Part shown: positions 50,650 through 58,479 of the stretch, piece after piece
Layout: each line of letters begins with the position of its first letter
Position numbering within the stretch: position 1 is the first letter of the stretch
Assembly (NCBI RefSeq): GCF_014748335.1
Contig: NZ_JAAVIY010000006.1
Location: 124,001-188,000, forward strand
From: Flavobacterium selenitireducens
GTDB taxonomy: Bacteria > Bacteroidota > Bacteroidia > Flavobacteriales > Flavobacteriaceae
DNA length: 64,000 bases
Direction of reading: 5' to 3'
Position numbers and translations under genes: made by a program
The notes under the pieces: model-generated
Databases searched by the model: none
Seen by the model: only the letters and a program-made list of their open reading frames with translations
Told to the model about the DNA's origin: nothing

Positions 50650-51789
50650 TTATTTTGGCACGTCCGGTTTGGCAAGCCATTCTTCAATCTTTTTCTTTAG
50701 TTCGGCACCGTGCAGATCCTTGGCCACCACAACACCGTATTGGTTGACTACGAAGCTGCTTGGAATGGCCTGTACACCATAGCGCTGTGCGATAGGATCT
50801 TCCCATTCCTTGAGATTGGAAACCTGCGTCCAGGTCAAGCCATCCTTCGCGATTGCTTCTTTCCATCTGTCGGCCTGGCCGGGTTTGTCAAGCGAAACAC
50901 CGATTATATTAAGTCCTTTCGGATGCAACTCTTTGTACAAAGCGACCAATTCGGGATTTGCTTTTCGGCAAGGGCCACACCACGATGCCCAAAAATCGAT
51001 CAGCGTGACTTTTCCGCGGGCTTCTTTTAACGAAACCTGTTTGCCATCGGGAGAAGGAGCTGAGAATTCAGGTGCGCGGCGCCCGATTTCGACGACTTTA
51101 AATTTTTTGATCTGCTCGGCAAGTTTTTTCCCTGCCTTGGTTTTCTTCAAATCCGCATCAAGGTTGTTGTACATGCTCTCAATTTCCTCGATTTTGGGTT
51201 CGAACGCCCGGAACCCGTTTCCGATAAGGAAAATAGAAACATACGCCTTCGGATTCTTTTTCGCCCATTCCATCATGTCGACGTTCATCTTTTTCTGGAG
51301 ATTGTCCATCTGCATGCGAATCGCGTTGATCTTAGCGGTGTCGCCCTGGGTTTGGGCCTTCATGTATTCGGGCTGGATTTTTTTCCATTGGTTGCCAAGT
51401 TCGGTGCTCAATTTGGTGCTCACCTCGCCGTACTCCGAAAATTTGTCGTTATTGAATGTCCCGGACACTTTGTTTTTGAAAATACTGTCTTTATTGATCT
51501 CCATTGCGATTTCTCCCTCTTCGGCAATGAAAGGCGAAACGTTCTGGGCATTTTCGATTTGTACGCCATACATTTCAGGTTCCATGGCTTTCCCTTTGAA
51601 CTCGAACTTGCCTTCTTCGATTTTGACCGTATCGACATTGATCGGGCCCAGGGAATCGTCCTGCCTTTTGAGGATGATGTTCTGGCCATCGGCCCCTTTA
51701 ACCGTTCCTTTGAGAACAAATTCACCATCGCCTCCTGCGCAACTCATCAAGAGTGCCGGAACAGCCAGTGCCAAAAAAGCTTTTTTCAT
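50650..51789 (-). CDS. TlpA/AhpC-type thioredoxin lipoprotein with DUF4369 domain
   Basis: The 379-residue lipoprotein (MKKAFLALAVPALLMSC, Cys17) has an N-terminal DUF4369 beta domain (about 25-120), a helical linker, and a C-terminal thioredoxin-fold domain with active site CGPC in FWASWCGPCRK and the cis-Pro loop VQAIPSSFVV. It is a periplasmic, outer-envelope thiol oxidoreductase of the kind abundant in Bacteroidota. The partner is unknown. It has its own -7 box and terminator; the next gene upstream, an MBL-rhodanese sulfur enzyme, is also thiol-related but separately transcribed. Confidence 0.93.
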   Translation of the reverse strand: MKKAFLALAVPALLMSCAGGDGEFVLKGTVKGADGQNIILKRQDDSLGPINVDTVKIEEGKFEFKGKAMEPEMYGVQIENAQNVSPFIAEEGEIAMEINKDSIFKNKVSGTFNNDKFSEYGEVSTKLSTELGNQWKKIQPEYMKAQTQGDTAKINAIRMQMDNLQKKMNVDMMEWAKKNPKAYVSIFLIGNGFRAFEPKIEEIESMYNNLDADLKKTKAGKKLAEQIKKFKVVEIGRRAPEFSAPSPDGKQVSLKEARGKVTLIDFWASWCGPCRKANPELVALYKELHPKGLNIIGVSLDKPGQADRWKEAIAKDGLTWTQVSNLKEWEDPIAQRYGVQAIPSSFVVNQYGVVVAKDLHGAELKKKIEEWLAKPDVPK

Positions 51790-51851
51790 GAAGTTGGTTT
51801 TTTTCCGCAGCGCTCAAACCATCTGGCGTCGCCCCGGGTGTTTTTCGTGTG

Positions 51852-51859
51852 CAAATGTA
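51852..51859 (-). promoter_or_regulatory. -7 promoter box for the TlpA-like gene
   Basis: The minus strand reads TACATTTG, an exact TAnnTTTG match, 62 bp before the ATG, giving an unusually long leader for this window. Confidence 0.5.
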
Positions 51860-51918
51860 TCTAAAAATAAAAGCCGCACACGAACAGGACGGCTTAAATT
51901 TTTCTTATAATCGGTCTA

Positions 51919-53328
51919 TCATTTTTGGCCTGACGGACACGTAAAATTCGTCAGTGGCACCGCTGTCTTTCGAATGCCCGCGATTCCTTTCTCTACATTC
52001 GTAAAATTGTGGATGCCGCGCGATTTGAGGATGGATCCCATTATTACAGAGCGATATCCGCCGGCGCAGTGCAGGTAAAATTCTTCTTTCGGAAGGCCGG
52101 TAAAATTCTCGTTGACCGTGTCGAGCGGGAAATTAAGCGCCCCGTCGACGTGCTCGGAGCCGAACTCTCCCGGTTTCCTGGCATCGATGACCGGGCTTTT
52201 TCCGGAAATATCCGAAGCGAAAGTCTCCGGAGAAACCGATTTCATCGTGTCGAGCTCAAAACCGGCATTTTCCCAGGCGTCGATCCCACCTTCGAGATAA
52301 CCCAGGACGTGATCGAACCCAACGCGCGAAAGCCTTGTGATCGCTTCTTCTTCTTTGCCTTCGGGCGTGACCAGCAGCAACGGTTGGTCCACATTCATCA
52401 GCAGTGCCCCGACCCAGGGAGCGAATCCTCCGTGAAGCCCTATGAAAATCGAATTCGGGATATGCCGTTTTACAAAGTCGTCTTCGTGCCGGACGTCGAG
52501 CACGATAGCGTCGGTTTCGTTTGCGGCCGCTTCGAATGCCTTGGCCGACAGCGCTTTTTTACTGTTGATAAGCACCGTGTCTAAGCTATCGTATCCTTTG
52601 ATGTTGAGTTTTACGTTTTGAGGAAAATAAGCCGGCGGAGCACCGAGGCCGTCGAGCAGTTCCGCTGTGAATTCCTCTTTGGTCATATCGGCGCGCAAAG
52701 CGTAATTTGTCTTTTTCTGGTTGCCTAGCGTGTCGGTGGTCTCTTTGCTCATGTTTTTTCCGCAAGCGCTACCGGCTCCGTGGCTAGGGAAAACGATAAG
52801 ATCGTCTGGAAGCGGCATGATTTTGTTTCTCAGGGAATCGAAAAGATGCCCCGCGAGCTTTTCCTGGGTAAGTTCGGAAGCCATTTCCTGAGCTAGATCG
52901 GGACGACCGACATCACCGATAAAAAGCGTATCTCCGGTGATGATGCCGTATGGCTTTCCATTTTCGTCCGAAAGCAGGTAGCACGTACTTTCGAGCGTGT
53001 GGCCAGGAGTATGGATGGCTTTGACGGAGTAGTTTCCGACCTTGAACACTTCGTCGTCCGAGGCGATATGGGCGTCAAATTCCGGCTTGGCTGTTGGGCC
53101 ATAGACGATTGTTGCCCCTGTCTTTTTGGCCAGGTCCAAATGTCCGGAAACGAAATCAGCGTGGAAATGCGTCTCGAAAATGTATTTTATTCTAGCGCCG
53201 TCATGGTGCGCCTTGTCAATATACGGCTGGACTTCGCGAAGCGGGTCAAATATGGCGGCCTCGCCTTCGCTTTCCAAATAGTAAGCGGCCTGGGCGATGC
53301 ATCCTGTGTAGATTTGTTCGATTTTCAT
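51919..53328 (-). CDS. MBL-fold persulfide dioxygenase-like protein with two rhodanese domains
   Basis: The 469-residue protein has an N-terminal metallo-beta-lactamase domain of the ETHE1/persulfide dioxygenase type (THFHADFVSGH, HTPGHT, GDTLFIGDVGRPD, FPSHGAGSACG) followed by two rhodanese domains. The second has the catalytic Cys in LHCAGGYRS; the first has LLVTPEGKEEEA, without Cys, and is probably structural. The protein would oxidise glutathione persulfide to sulfite and pass sulfur through the active rhodanese. The ATG at 53328 gives the usual MKIEQIYTG start; an ATG at 53337 is also possible. A TACTTTTA box lies at 53356-53363. Confidence 0.93.
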   Translation of the reverse strand: MKIEQIYTGCIAQAAYYLESEGEAAIFDPLREVQPYIDKAHHDGARIKYIFETHFHADFVSGHLDLAKKTGATIVYGPTAKPEFDAHIASDDEVFKVGNYSVKAIHTPGHTLESTCYLLSDENGKPYGIITGDTLFIGDVGRPDLAQEMASELTQEKLAGHLFDSLRNKIMPLPDDLIVFPSHGAGSACGKNMSKETTDTLGNQKKTNYALRADMTKEEFTAELLDGLGAPPAYFPQNVKLNIKGYDSLDTVLINSKKALSAKAFEAAANETDAIVLDVRHEDDFVKRHIPNSIFIGLHGGFAPWVGALLMNVDQPLLLVTPEGKEEEAITRLSRVGFDHVLGYLEGGIDAWENAGFELDTMKSVSPETFASDISGKSPVIDARKPGEFGSEHVDGALNFPLDTVNENFTGLPKEEFYLHCAGGYRSVIMGSILKSRGIHNFTNVEKGIAGIRKTAVPLTNFTCPSGQK

Positions 53329-53455
53329 GATGTTCATCTGGCTTTTTTGCCGCTCTAAAAGTACGATTTTTATCGTTTTCGGACGGGATTGATTTAACGA
53401 AACATTAGTATTGGCTTGGGATTCGGAAGTTTTAAATTGCCGTAATTTTAGCGCT

Positions 53456-54577
53456 ATGGACAAGAATCTCAGAAAGGGCTTTTACTTCCACTCGTACCAA
53501 GCGCCCGAATTGTCTCCTTTCGACCGTCTTTTCGACATTTTCAAGGAACTGATCACGCATACGTCGGGCGATCTCGACGAAGCACTCGATTGGCTCCGCG
53601 AACTCGATTCGGAGTACAATCTTACGACCGACGATTATTCTCTCGACGACTTCGTGGAGGACCTCAAGCGCAAAGGTTACATACGGGAGGAATTCGAAGA
53701 CGACGGTACGCCCGGAATGGCCATCACCGCAAAAACCGAGCGTGCCATCCGCAAACAGGCGCTCGAGCAAATTTTCGGCAATCTCCAGAAAAGCGGGTCG
53801 GGCAACCACAAGACCAAGTTTGCCGGAAGGGGAGACGAGCATACAGGCGAATTTCGCGAGTACCAGTTCGGCGACAGCCTTGAGCGCATTTCCCTTACCG
53901 AAAGTCTCAGGAATGCTCAGGTAAACAATGGTGTGGATGAGTTCCGCCTTACCGAAAACGACCTGATCGTCGAAGAGGCGCGTTACAAATCCCAAATGAG
54001 TACCGTGCTCATGATCGACATCAGCCACAGCATGATCTTGTATGGGGAAGATCGCATAACGCCTGCCAAGAAGGTGGCCATGGCGCTTGCCGAACTTATC
54101 ACGACGCGTTATCCGAAAGACACGCTTGACATCATCGTTTTCGGAAACGATTCCTGGGCCATCGCCATCAAAGATCTACCGTATTTAAAAGTTGGGCCTT
54201 ACCATACGAATACGGTCGCGGGGCTCGAGCTTGCGATGGATATGCTCAGGCGCAAGCGAAACACCAACAAACAGATTTTTATGATCACCGACGGGAAGCC
54301 GAGCTGCGTGCGCGAACGCGATGGGTCATACTACATGAACAGCAACGGTCTCGACCAGTATATCGTTGACAAATGCCTCACGCAAGCCGCCCAGGCAAGG
54401 CGATTGCACATTCCGATCACGACTTTTATGATCGCAGACGATCCCTATCTTCAACATTTCGTGAGCCTTTTTACCGAAGCCAACCAGGGCAAGGCGTTTT
54501 ACACAGGTCTGAAAGGCCTCGGAGAAATGATATTCGAGGATTACGAGGCCAACAGGCGAAAGAGGATAAGAGGTTAA
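53456..54577 (+). CDS. VWA-domain protein, partner of a MoxR-type ATPase
   Basis: The 373-residue soluble protein has a VWA domain (about 180-360) whose metal site is DISHS in LMIDISHSM, with MITDGKPS further on. The N-terminal half is helical and charged. VWA proteins of this type pair with AAA+ ATPases to load metals or remodel complexes. It is followed 24 bp later by the ATPase gene, matching the common pairing. The ATG at 53456 is favoured; a TAATTTTA box ends 5 bp before it. Confidence 0.9.
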   Translation: MDKNLRKGFYFHSYQAPELSPFDRLFDIFKELITHTSGDLDEALDWLRELDSEYNLTTDDYSLDDFVEDLKRKGYIREEFEDDGTPGMAITAKTERAIRKQALEQIFGNLQKSGSGNHKTKFAGRGDEHTGEFREYQFGDSLERISLTESLRNAQVNNGVDEFRLTENDLIVEEARYKSQMSTVLMIDISHSMILYGEDRITPAKKVAMALAELITTRYPKDTLDIIVFGNDSWAIAIKDLPYLKVGPYHTNTVAGLELAMDMLRRKRNTNKQIFMITDGKPSCVRERDGSYYMNSNGLDQYIVDKCLTQAAQARRLHIPITTFMIADDPYLQHFVSLFTEANQGKAFYTGLKGLGEMIFEDYEANRRKRIRG

Positions 54578-54601
54578 GAATAAGATAGATTTAAGACAGA
54601 T

Positions 54602-56065
54602 ATGAAAAGACAAGACATAAAAACATTAGGCGAGCTCAGGAAATCGGGCTACGAGCCGAAAGCCATAAAAGAAGAGCTAAGGGATAACCTTCGCGAAAAG
54701 ATCAGGCAAGGTATTGCTGCGTTCGAAGGGATTCACGGATTTGAAAATTCAGTTATACCGGAACTTGAACGTGCCATACTTTCGCGACACAATATCAATT
54801 TGTTAGGTTTGAGGGGTCAGGCTAAAACCCGTCTTGCGCGACTGATGGTCAATTTGCTCGACGAGTACATTCCCATCGTCGAAGGCTCTGAAATCAATGA
54901 CGATCCGCTCCAGCCGATTTCGCGGTTCGCATCCGATATGATCAGGGAAAAAGGGGACGAGACGCCAATAGCGTGGCTGCACCGCAACGACCGTTTCTTT
55001 GAAAAACTTGCGACTCCGGACGTTACCGTAGCAGATTTGATCGGAGATGTCGATCCTATAAAAGCGGCCAATCTCAAACTTTCGTATGCCGACGACCGCG
55101 TGATCCATTTCGGGATGATCCCAAGGGCGAACCGTTCGATATTCGTGATAAACGAACTACCAGATCTTCAAGCAAGGATTCAGGTTGCGCTCTTCAACAT
55201 TCTACAGGAAGGGGACATACAAATCCGGGGATTTAAGGTCAGGATGCCGCTCGACATGCAGTTCGTCTTTACTGCCAATCCTGAAGATTACACCAATCGC
55301 GGCAGTATCGTGACGCCGTTGAAAGATCGTATCGGTTCCCAAATCCTGACCCATTATCCGGAAACGGTAGCGATCGCGCGCGCCATAACGGAGCAGGAAG
55401 CCCGACTCGACACCCGTCAGCAGGAAAGTGTTTATGTGCCTTCGCTGGCGAAAAACCTGTTGGAGCAAATAGGATTCGAAGCCCGGGAGAGCGAATTCGT
55501 CGACAACAAAAGTGGCGTTAGTGCCCGTATGAGCATTACTGCGTATGAAAACCTGCTTAGCACGGCCGAGCGCAGGGCGCTGAAATCAGGTGAGGAAAAG
55601 ACTTCGGTGCGGCTTTCCGACTTTTTGGGGATTATCCCTGCAATTACCGGAAAAGTAGAACTCGTTTACGAAGGAGAGCAGGAAGGCGCGGCGTTCGTCG
55701 CCCAAAAGCTGTTGTCTGAAGCGGTCAAAAGTGTGTTTACGTCGTTGTTTCCGAAAATAGAAAAACTCGAAAAAGCCGGGCAGGAAAATGCTTACAAAGA
55801 AATTGTCGATTGGTTTTTTGCCGAAACCGGTTTTGAGCTTGCCGACGAATCGTCTGACGCTGAATATCGCAAATTGCTCGATTCTATTGGGCCTTTGGAA
55901 GACTTCATTAAAAAATACCAATCCGAGACCCTTAAAGAAGACCGGTATTTTCTCAAGGAACTGGTGCTTTGGGGATTGGTTGAATACAACAAGCTTAGCA
56001 AGGATAGGGTGGAAGAAGGTTTCCAGTTCAAAGATCCTTACGGAAGCTATATCAGCAAATTATAA
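54602..56065 (+). CDS. MoxR/magnesium-chelatase-like AAA+ ATPase
   Basis: The 487-residue protein has Walker A in LLGLRGQAKTRLA, a Walker B region IFVINELPD and VFTANPEDYTNRG in the sensor/pore area. The INEL form instead of the usual VDE is, as I recall, a known variant of this ATPase family rather than damage. It pairs with the VWA protein encoded just upstream. Together they probably remodel a client or insert a metal into a partner complex. The client is unknown. Its 3' end overlaps the convergent small gene at 56060 by 6 bp. Confidence 0.88.
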   Translation: MKRQDIKTLGELRKSGYEPKAIKEELRDNLREKIRQGIAAFEGIHGFENSVIPELERAILSRHNINLLGLRGQAKTRLARLMVNLLDEYIPIVEGSEINDDPLQPISRFASDMIREKGDETPIAWLHRNDRFFEKLATPDVTVADLIGDVDPIKAANLKLSYADDRVIHFGMIPRANRSIFVINELPDLQARIQVALFNILQEGDIQIRGFKVRMPLDMQFVFTANPEDYTNRGSIVTPLKDRIGSQILTHYPETVAIARAITEQEARLDTRQQESVYVPSLAKNLLEQIGFEARESEFVDNKSGVSARMSITAYENLLSTAERRALKSGEEKTSVRLSDFLGIIPAITGKVELVYEGEQEGAAFVAQKLLSEAVKSVFTSLFPKIEKLEKAGQENAYKEIVDWFFAETGFELADESSDAEYRKLLDSIGPLEDFIKKYQSETLKEDRYFLKELVLWGLVEYNKLSKDRVEEGFQFKDPYGSYISKL

Positions 56066-56314
56066 AACCGATTTCCTAAGCACGGTAGTTTTCCTGCTGC
56101 TGCGGCATAACTCGAGCTCCGATTGGGCGTGCTCGAGTTCGTTCATGGTAATTTTCATGTCGAGGCTGAGTTGCTTAAGCTCGCGTCGATAAACGGCATC
56201 TTCAGGATTTTTATCGAGATTGTGGCGCACTTTGTACAGCCTTTCTTCAAGCGTTTTTACGGCGTCCTGAGCTCTTTCTATCTGTAATTCATATTCTTTG
56301 CAAGACATGCTCAT
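56060..56314 (-). CDS. Small coiled-coil protein of unknown function
   Basis: The 84-residue protein, MSMSCKEYELQIERA, continues as a charged coiled coil (KTLEERLYKVRHNLDKN, LEHAQSELELC). It has no known domain. The codons look normal for the window. It converges on the ATPase gene, overlapping its last 6 bp, and may be an accessory factor or unrelated. The exact start (residue 1 or 3) is open. Confidence 0.6.
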   Translation of the reverse strand: MSMSCKEYELQIERAQDAVKTLEERLYKVRHNLDKNPEDAVYRRELKQLSLDMKITMNELEHAQSELELCRSSRKTTVLRKSVL

Positions 56315-56480
56315 AGTGGTGGTGATTGGGTTTTAGCAAATACTAAGATACTTACTATTACAGTTTAGGCAATGCCCGAATTGTGGTATTTGCATTATAT
56401 CCCTAAAAACAGGGAGGGGCATAACATCTGGAAATTTGGCTTTTTTGGCTGAAATCAAAGCGGCAGATACGATAATCCGC

Positions 56481-56488
56481 TATCTTTA
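56481..56488 (+). promoter_or_regulatory. Near-consensus -7 box for the nuclease gene
   Basis: TATCTTTA, one mismatch to TAnnTTTG, ending 23 bp before the ATG at 56512. Confidence 0.4.
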
Positions 56489-56511
56489 GCCCAGACTAAA
56501 ATTTCCCGCAA

Positions 56512-58479
56512 ATGAAAAGAATTACCTTAGGACTGTTGGCCTTGCTGTGCCATTTTTCTGGTTTTTCCCAAGTGTTCATCAATGAATTGGATTGCGACAC
56601 ACCTAGTGTGGACGACAAGGAATTCGTAGAACTCAAGTCGAATGTTCCCAATTTTCCGCTTGACGGATATGTGCTCGTGTTCTTCAACGGCTCCGCGTCG
56701 TCAAGTACGGGGCTCAGAAGTTATTACGCCATCGATCTCGACGGGCTTTCAACAGATATCAACGGAATCGTCGTCATCGGCAACGAGCTGGTTTCGCCGG
56801 TCCCGGCAAGGGTTTTTTCGAATAACATCGTGCAGAACGGTCCGGACGCCGTGGCGATCTACCTCGGCAATGCTTCGGATTTTCCAGACCAGACATTGGC
56901 CACGACCGATAACCTCATAAGCGCACTTGCTTACGGTACCAGCGATCCCGATGCGACGGAACTCATGGACTTGCTTGGGCTTTCCGTCCAATACGATGAA
57001 AATGCGAACAACCAGGTCGCTACCGAGTCAGTTCAGCGCAAAGCCGACGGCACATATGAAACCAAGGCGCCCACGCCGGGAATGAACAACGACGGAAGCG
57101 GAACGGCTCTCGTTTCGGTCCAAATGACGCCAGGTTTCACTTACGAAGTCTCCGAAGGCGCGTCATTCGGCATAACTTTCACGACGTCCTTGCCGGTTAG
57201 TTCACCCTTTACTTTCAGCTTCAGCCTGGTTGGGGCGGGCATCACGCCAGCCGATTACTCCGGCGTCGTTTCCCTAACCATACCGTCAGGAAGTACTACT
57301 GTGTCGACCACGATCGCGATTCTCGACGACAGTCTAGACGAGGGAGACGAAACTTTCCGGATTCGGTTCGGTGCGCTTTCCACGGGATATATCAGGGCCA
57401 ATGACAATGTCTCGGGCATCATCATCGACAACGACTGGACGGCAGCCGCTTATGGCACGCCTCTGGATCCGACATATGGGATGGTCACGGCCAATATCCC
57501 GGCAGGGTATTACGATTCGCTCGAAGGCAAATCCGGCGGCGAGCTTCGCCAGGCCATCCAGGACATCATTTCAAACCCTGCTGTTGTGCGCGCCCAGAAT
57601 TACGGCGACATCCAATATATGCTGCAGCAAGCCGACCAAAACCCGGCCAATAGCAACCAGGTTTGGCTTATGTATGTGGAGCAGGGAAGGGGAAAGTACA
57701 AATTCCAGTCGACGGCGAGCAATACAGGTTCGTGGAACCGCGAGCACGTTTTCCCGGTTTCCCGTGGCGGATATACCGACGGGACGAGCAGCCAGGCCGA
57801 CGGCATCGACAATTGGCTTCCTACGGGTCCGGACGATATTTCCGCGGCACATGCAGACGGCCACCACATACGGTCTGAAGACGGACCCGAGAATTCTTCG
57901 CGCAACAACCGCGACTACGGGCTCGATTACAACGGGCCATCGGGCAACCAGGGCAGCTGGAAAGGGGACGTTGCCCGTGCTTTGTTTTACATGGGCGTGC
58001 GCTATAACGGTCTCAATCTCGTAAACGGAAATCCAAGCGATACGTCAGGGAATAAGGTAATGGGCGACCTGGCGTCTTTGCTGAGCTGGAACACCACTGA
58101 TCCTGCCGACGATTTCGAGATGCAACACAACAACGTCGTCCACCAATGGCAGTCGAACCGCAATCCTTTTGTAGATTATCCGCTGTTGGCAGAATATGTT
58201 TACGGAAGTCACCAAGGAGATGCGTGGTTTGCCAACCTTTCCAATCCAGACAGCGCCTCGCAACGCGTTTCGCTTTATCCTAATCCGGCCGGCAATGAAT
58301 TCTGGGTAAGTGGGATAGTGTCCGGGAACGTGGAAATCTTTAGCCTAAGCGGTGTGAAAGTCGCAAAAGCGGAAGTTTCGCAATCGCGGCCAGTGCGCTT
58401 GGACTTGCCGACGGGAATGTACATCGCCCGCATTTCATCCGATGCGAAAACCCAATCCGTAAAGCTTATCGTGCGCTGA
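56512..58479 (+). CDS. Secreted endonuclease I-type nuclease with T9SS sorting domain
   Basis: The 655-residue protein has a signal peptide (MKRITLGLLALLCHFSGFSQ), a lamin-tail-like domain (about 20-190; FINELDCDTP, DKEFVELKS), a Calx-beta-like Ig segment (about 195-310; DDSLDEGDETFRI) and an endonuclease I domain (about 315-560). The nuclease motif is WNREHVFPVSRGG, with a following HADGHHIRSED. A C-terminal type IX sorting domain (LYPNPAGNEFWV ... GMYIARIS) ends the protein. It would be exported and attached to or released from the cell surface to degrade extracellular DNA or RNA, for nutrition or biofilm turnover. Confidence 0.93.
   Translation: MKRITLGLLALLCHFSGFSQVFINELDCDTPSVDDKEFVELKSNVPNFPLDGYVLVFFNGSASSSTGLRSYYAIDLDGLSTDINGIVVIGNELVSPVPARVFSNNIVQNGPDAVAIYLGNASDFPDQTLATTDNLISALAYGTSDPDATELMDLLGLSVQYDENANNQVATESVQRKADGTYETKAPTPGMNNDGSGTALVSVQMTPGFTYEVSEGASFGITFTTSLPVSSPFTFSFSLVGAGITPADYSGVVSLTIPSGSTTVSTTIAILDDSLDEGDETFRIRFGALSTGYIRANDNVSGIIIDNDWTAAAYGTPLDPTYGMVTANIPAGYYDSLEGKSGGELRQAIQDIISNPAVVRAQNYGDIQYMLQQADQNPANSNQVWLMYVEQGRGKYKFQSTASNTGSWNREHVFPVSRGGYTDGTSSQADGIDNWLPTGPDDISAAHADGHHIRSEDGPENSSRNNRDYGLDYNGPSGNQGSWKGDVARALFYMGVRYNGLNLVNGNPSDTSGNKVMGDLASLLSWNTTDPADDFEMQHNNVVHQWQSNRNPFVDYPLLAEYVYGSHQGDAWFANLSNPDSASQRVSLYPNPAGNEFWVSGIVSGNVEIFSLSGVKVAKAEVSQSRPVRLDLPTGMYIARISSDAKTQSVKLIVR

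Noticed and set aside
54602..56065. Sigma-54-interacting regulator label
   Set aside because: No GAFTGA loop or DNA-binding helix; the context and motifs fit a MoxR/Mg-chelatase ATPase.
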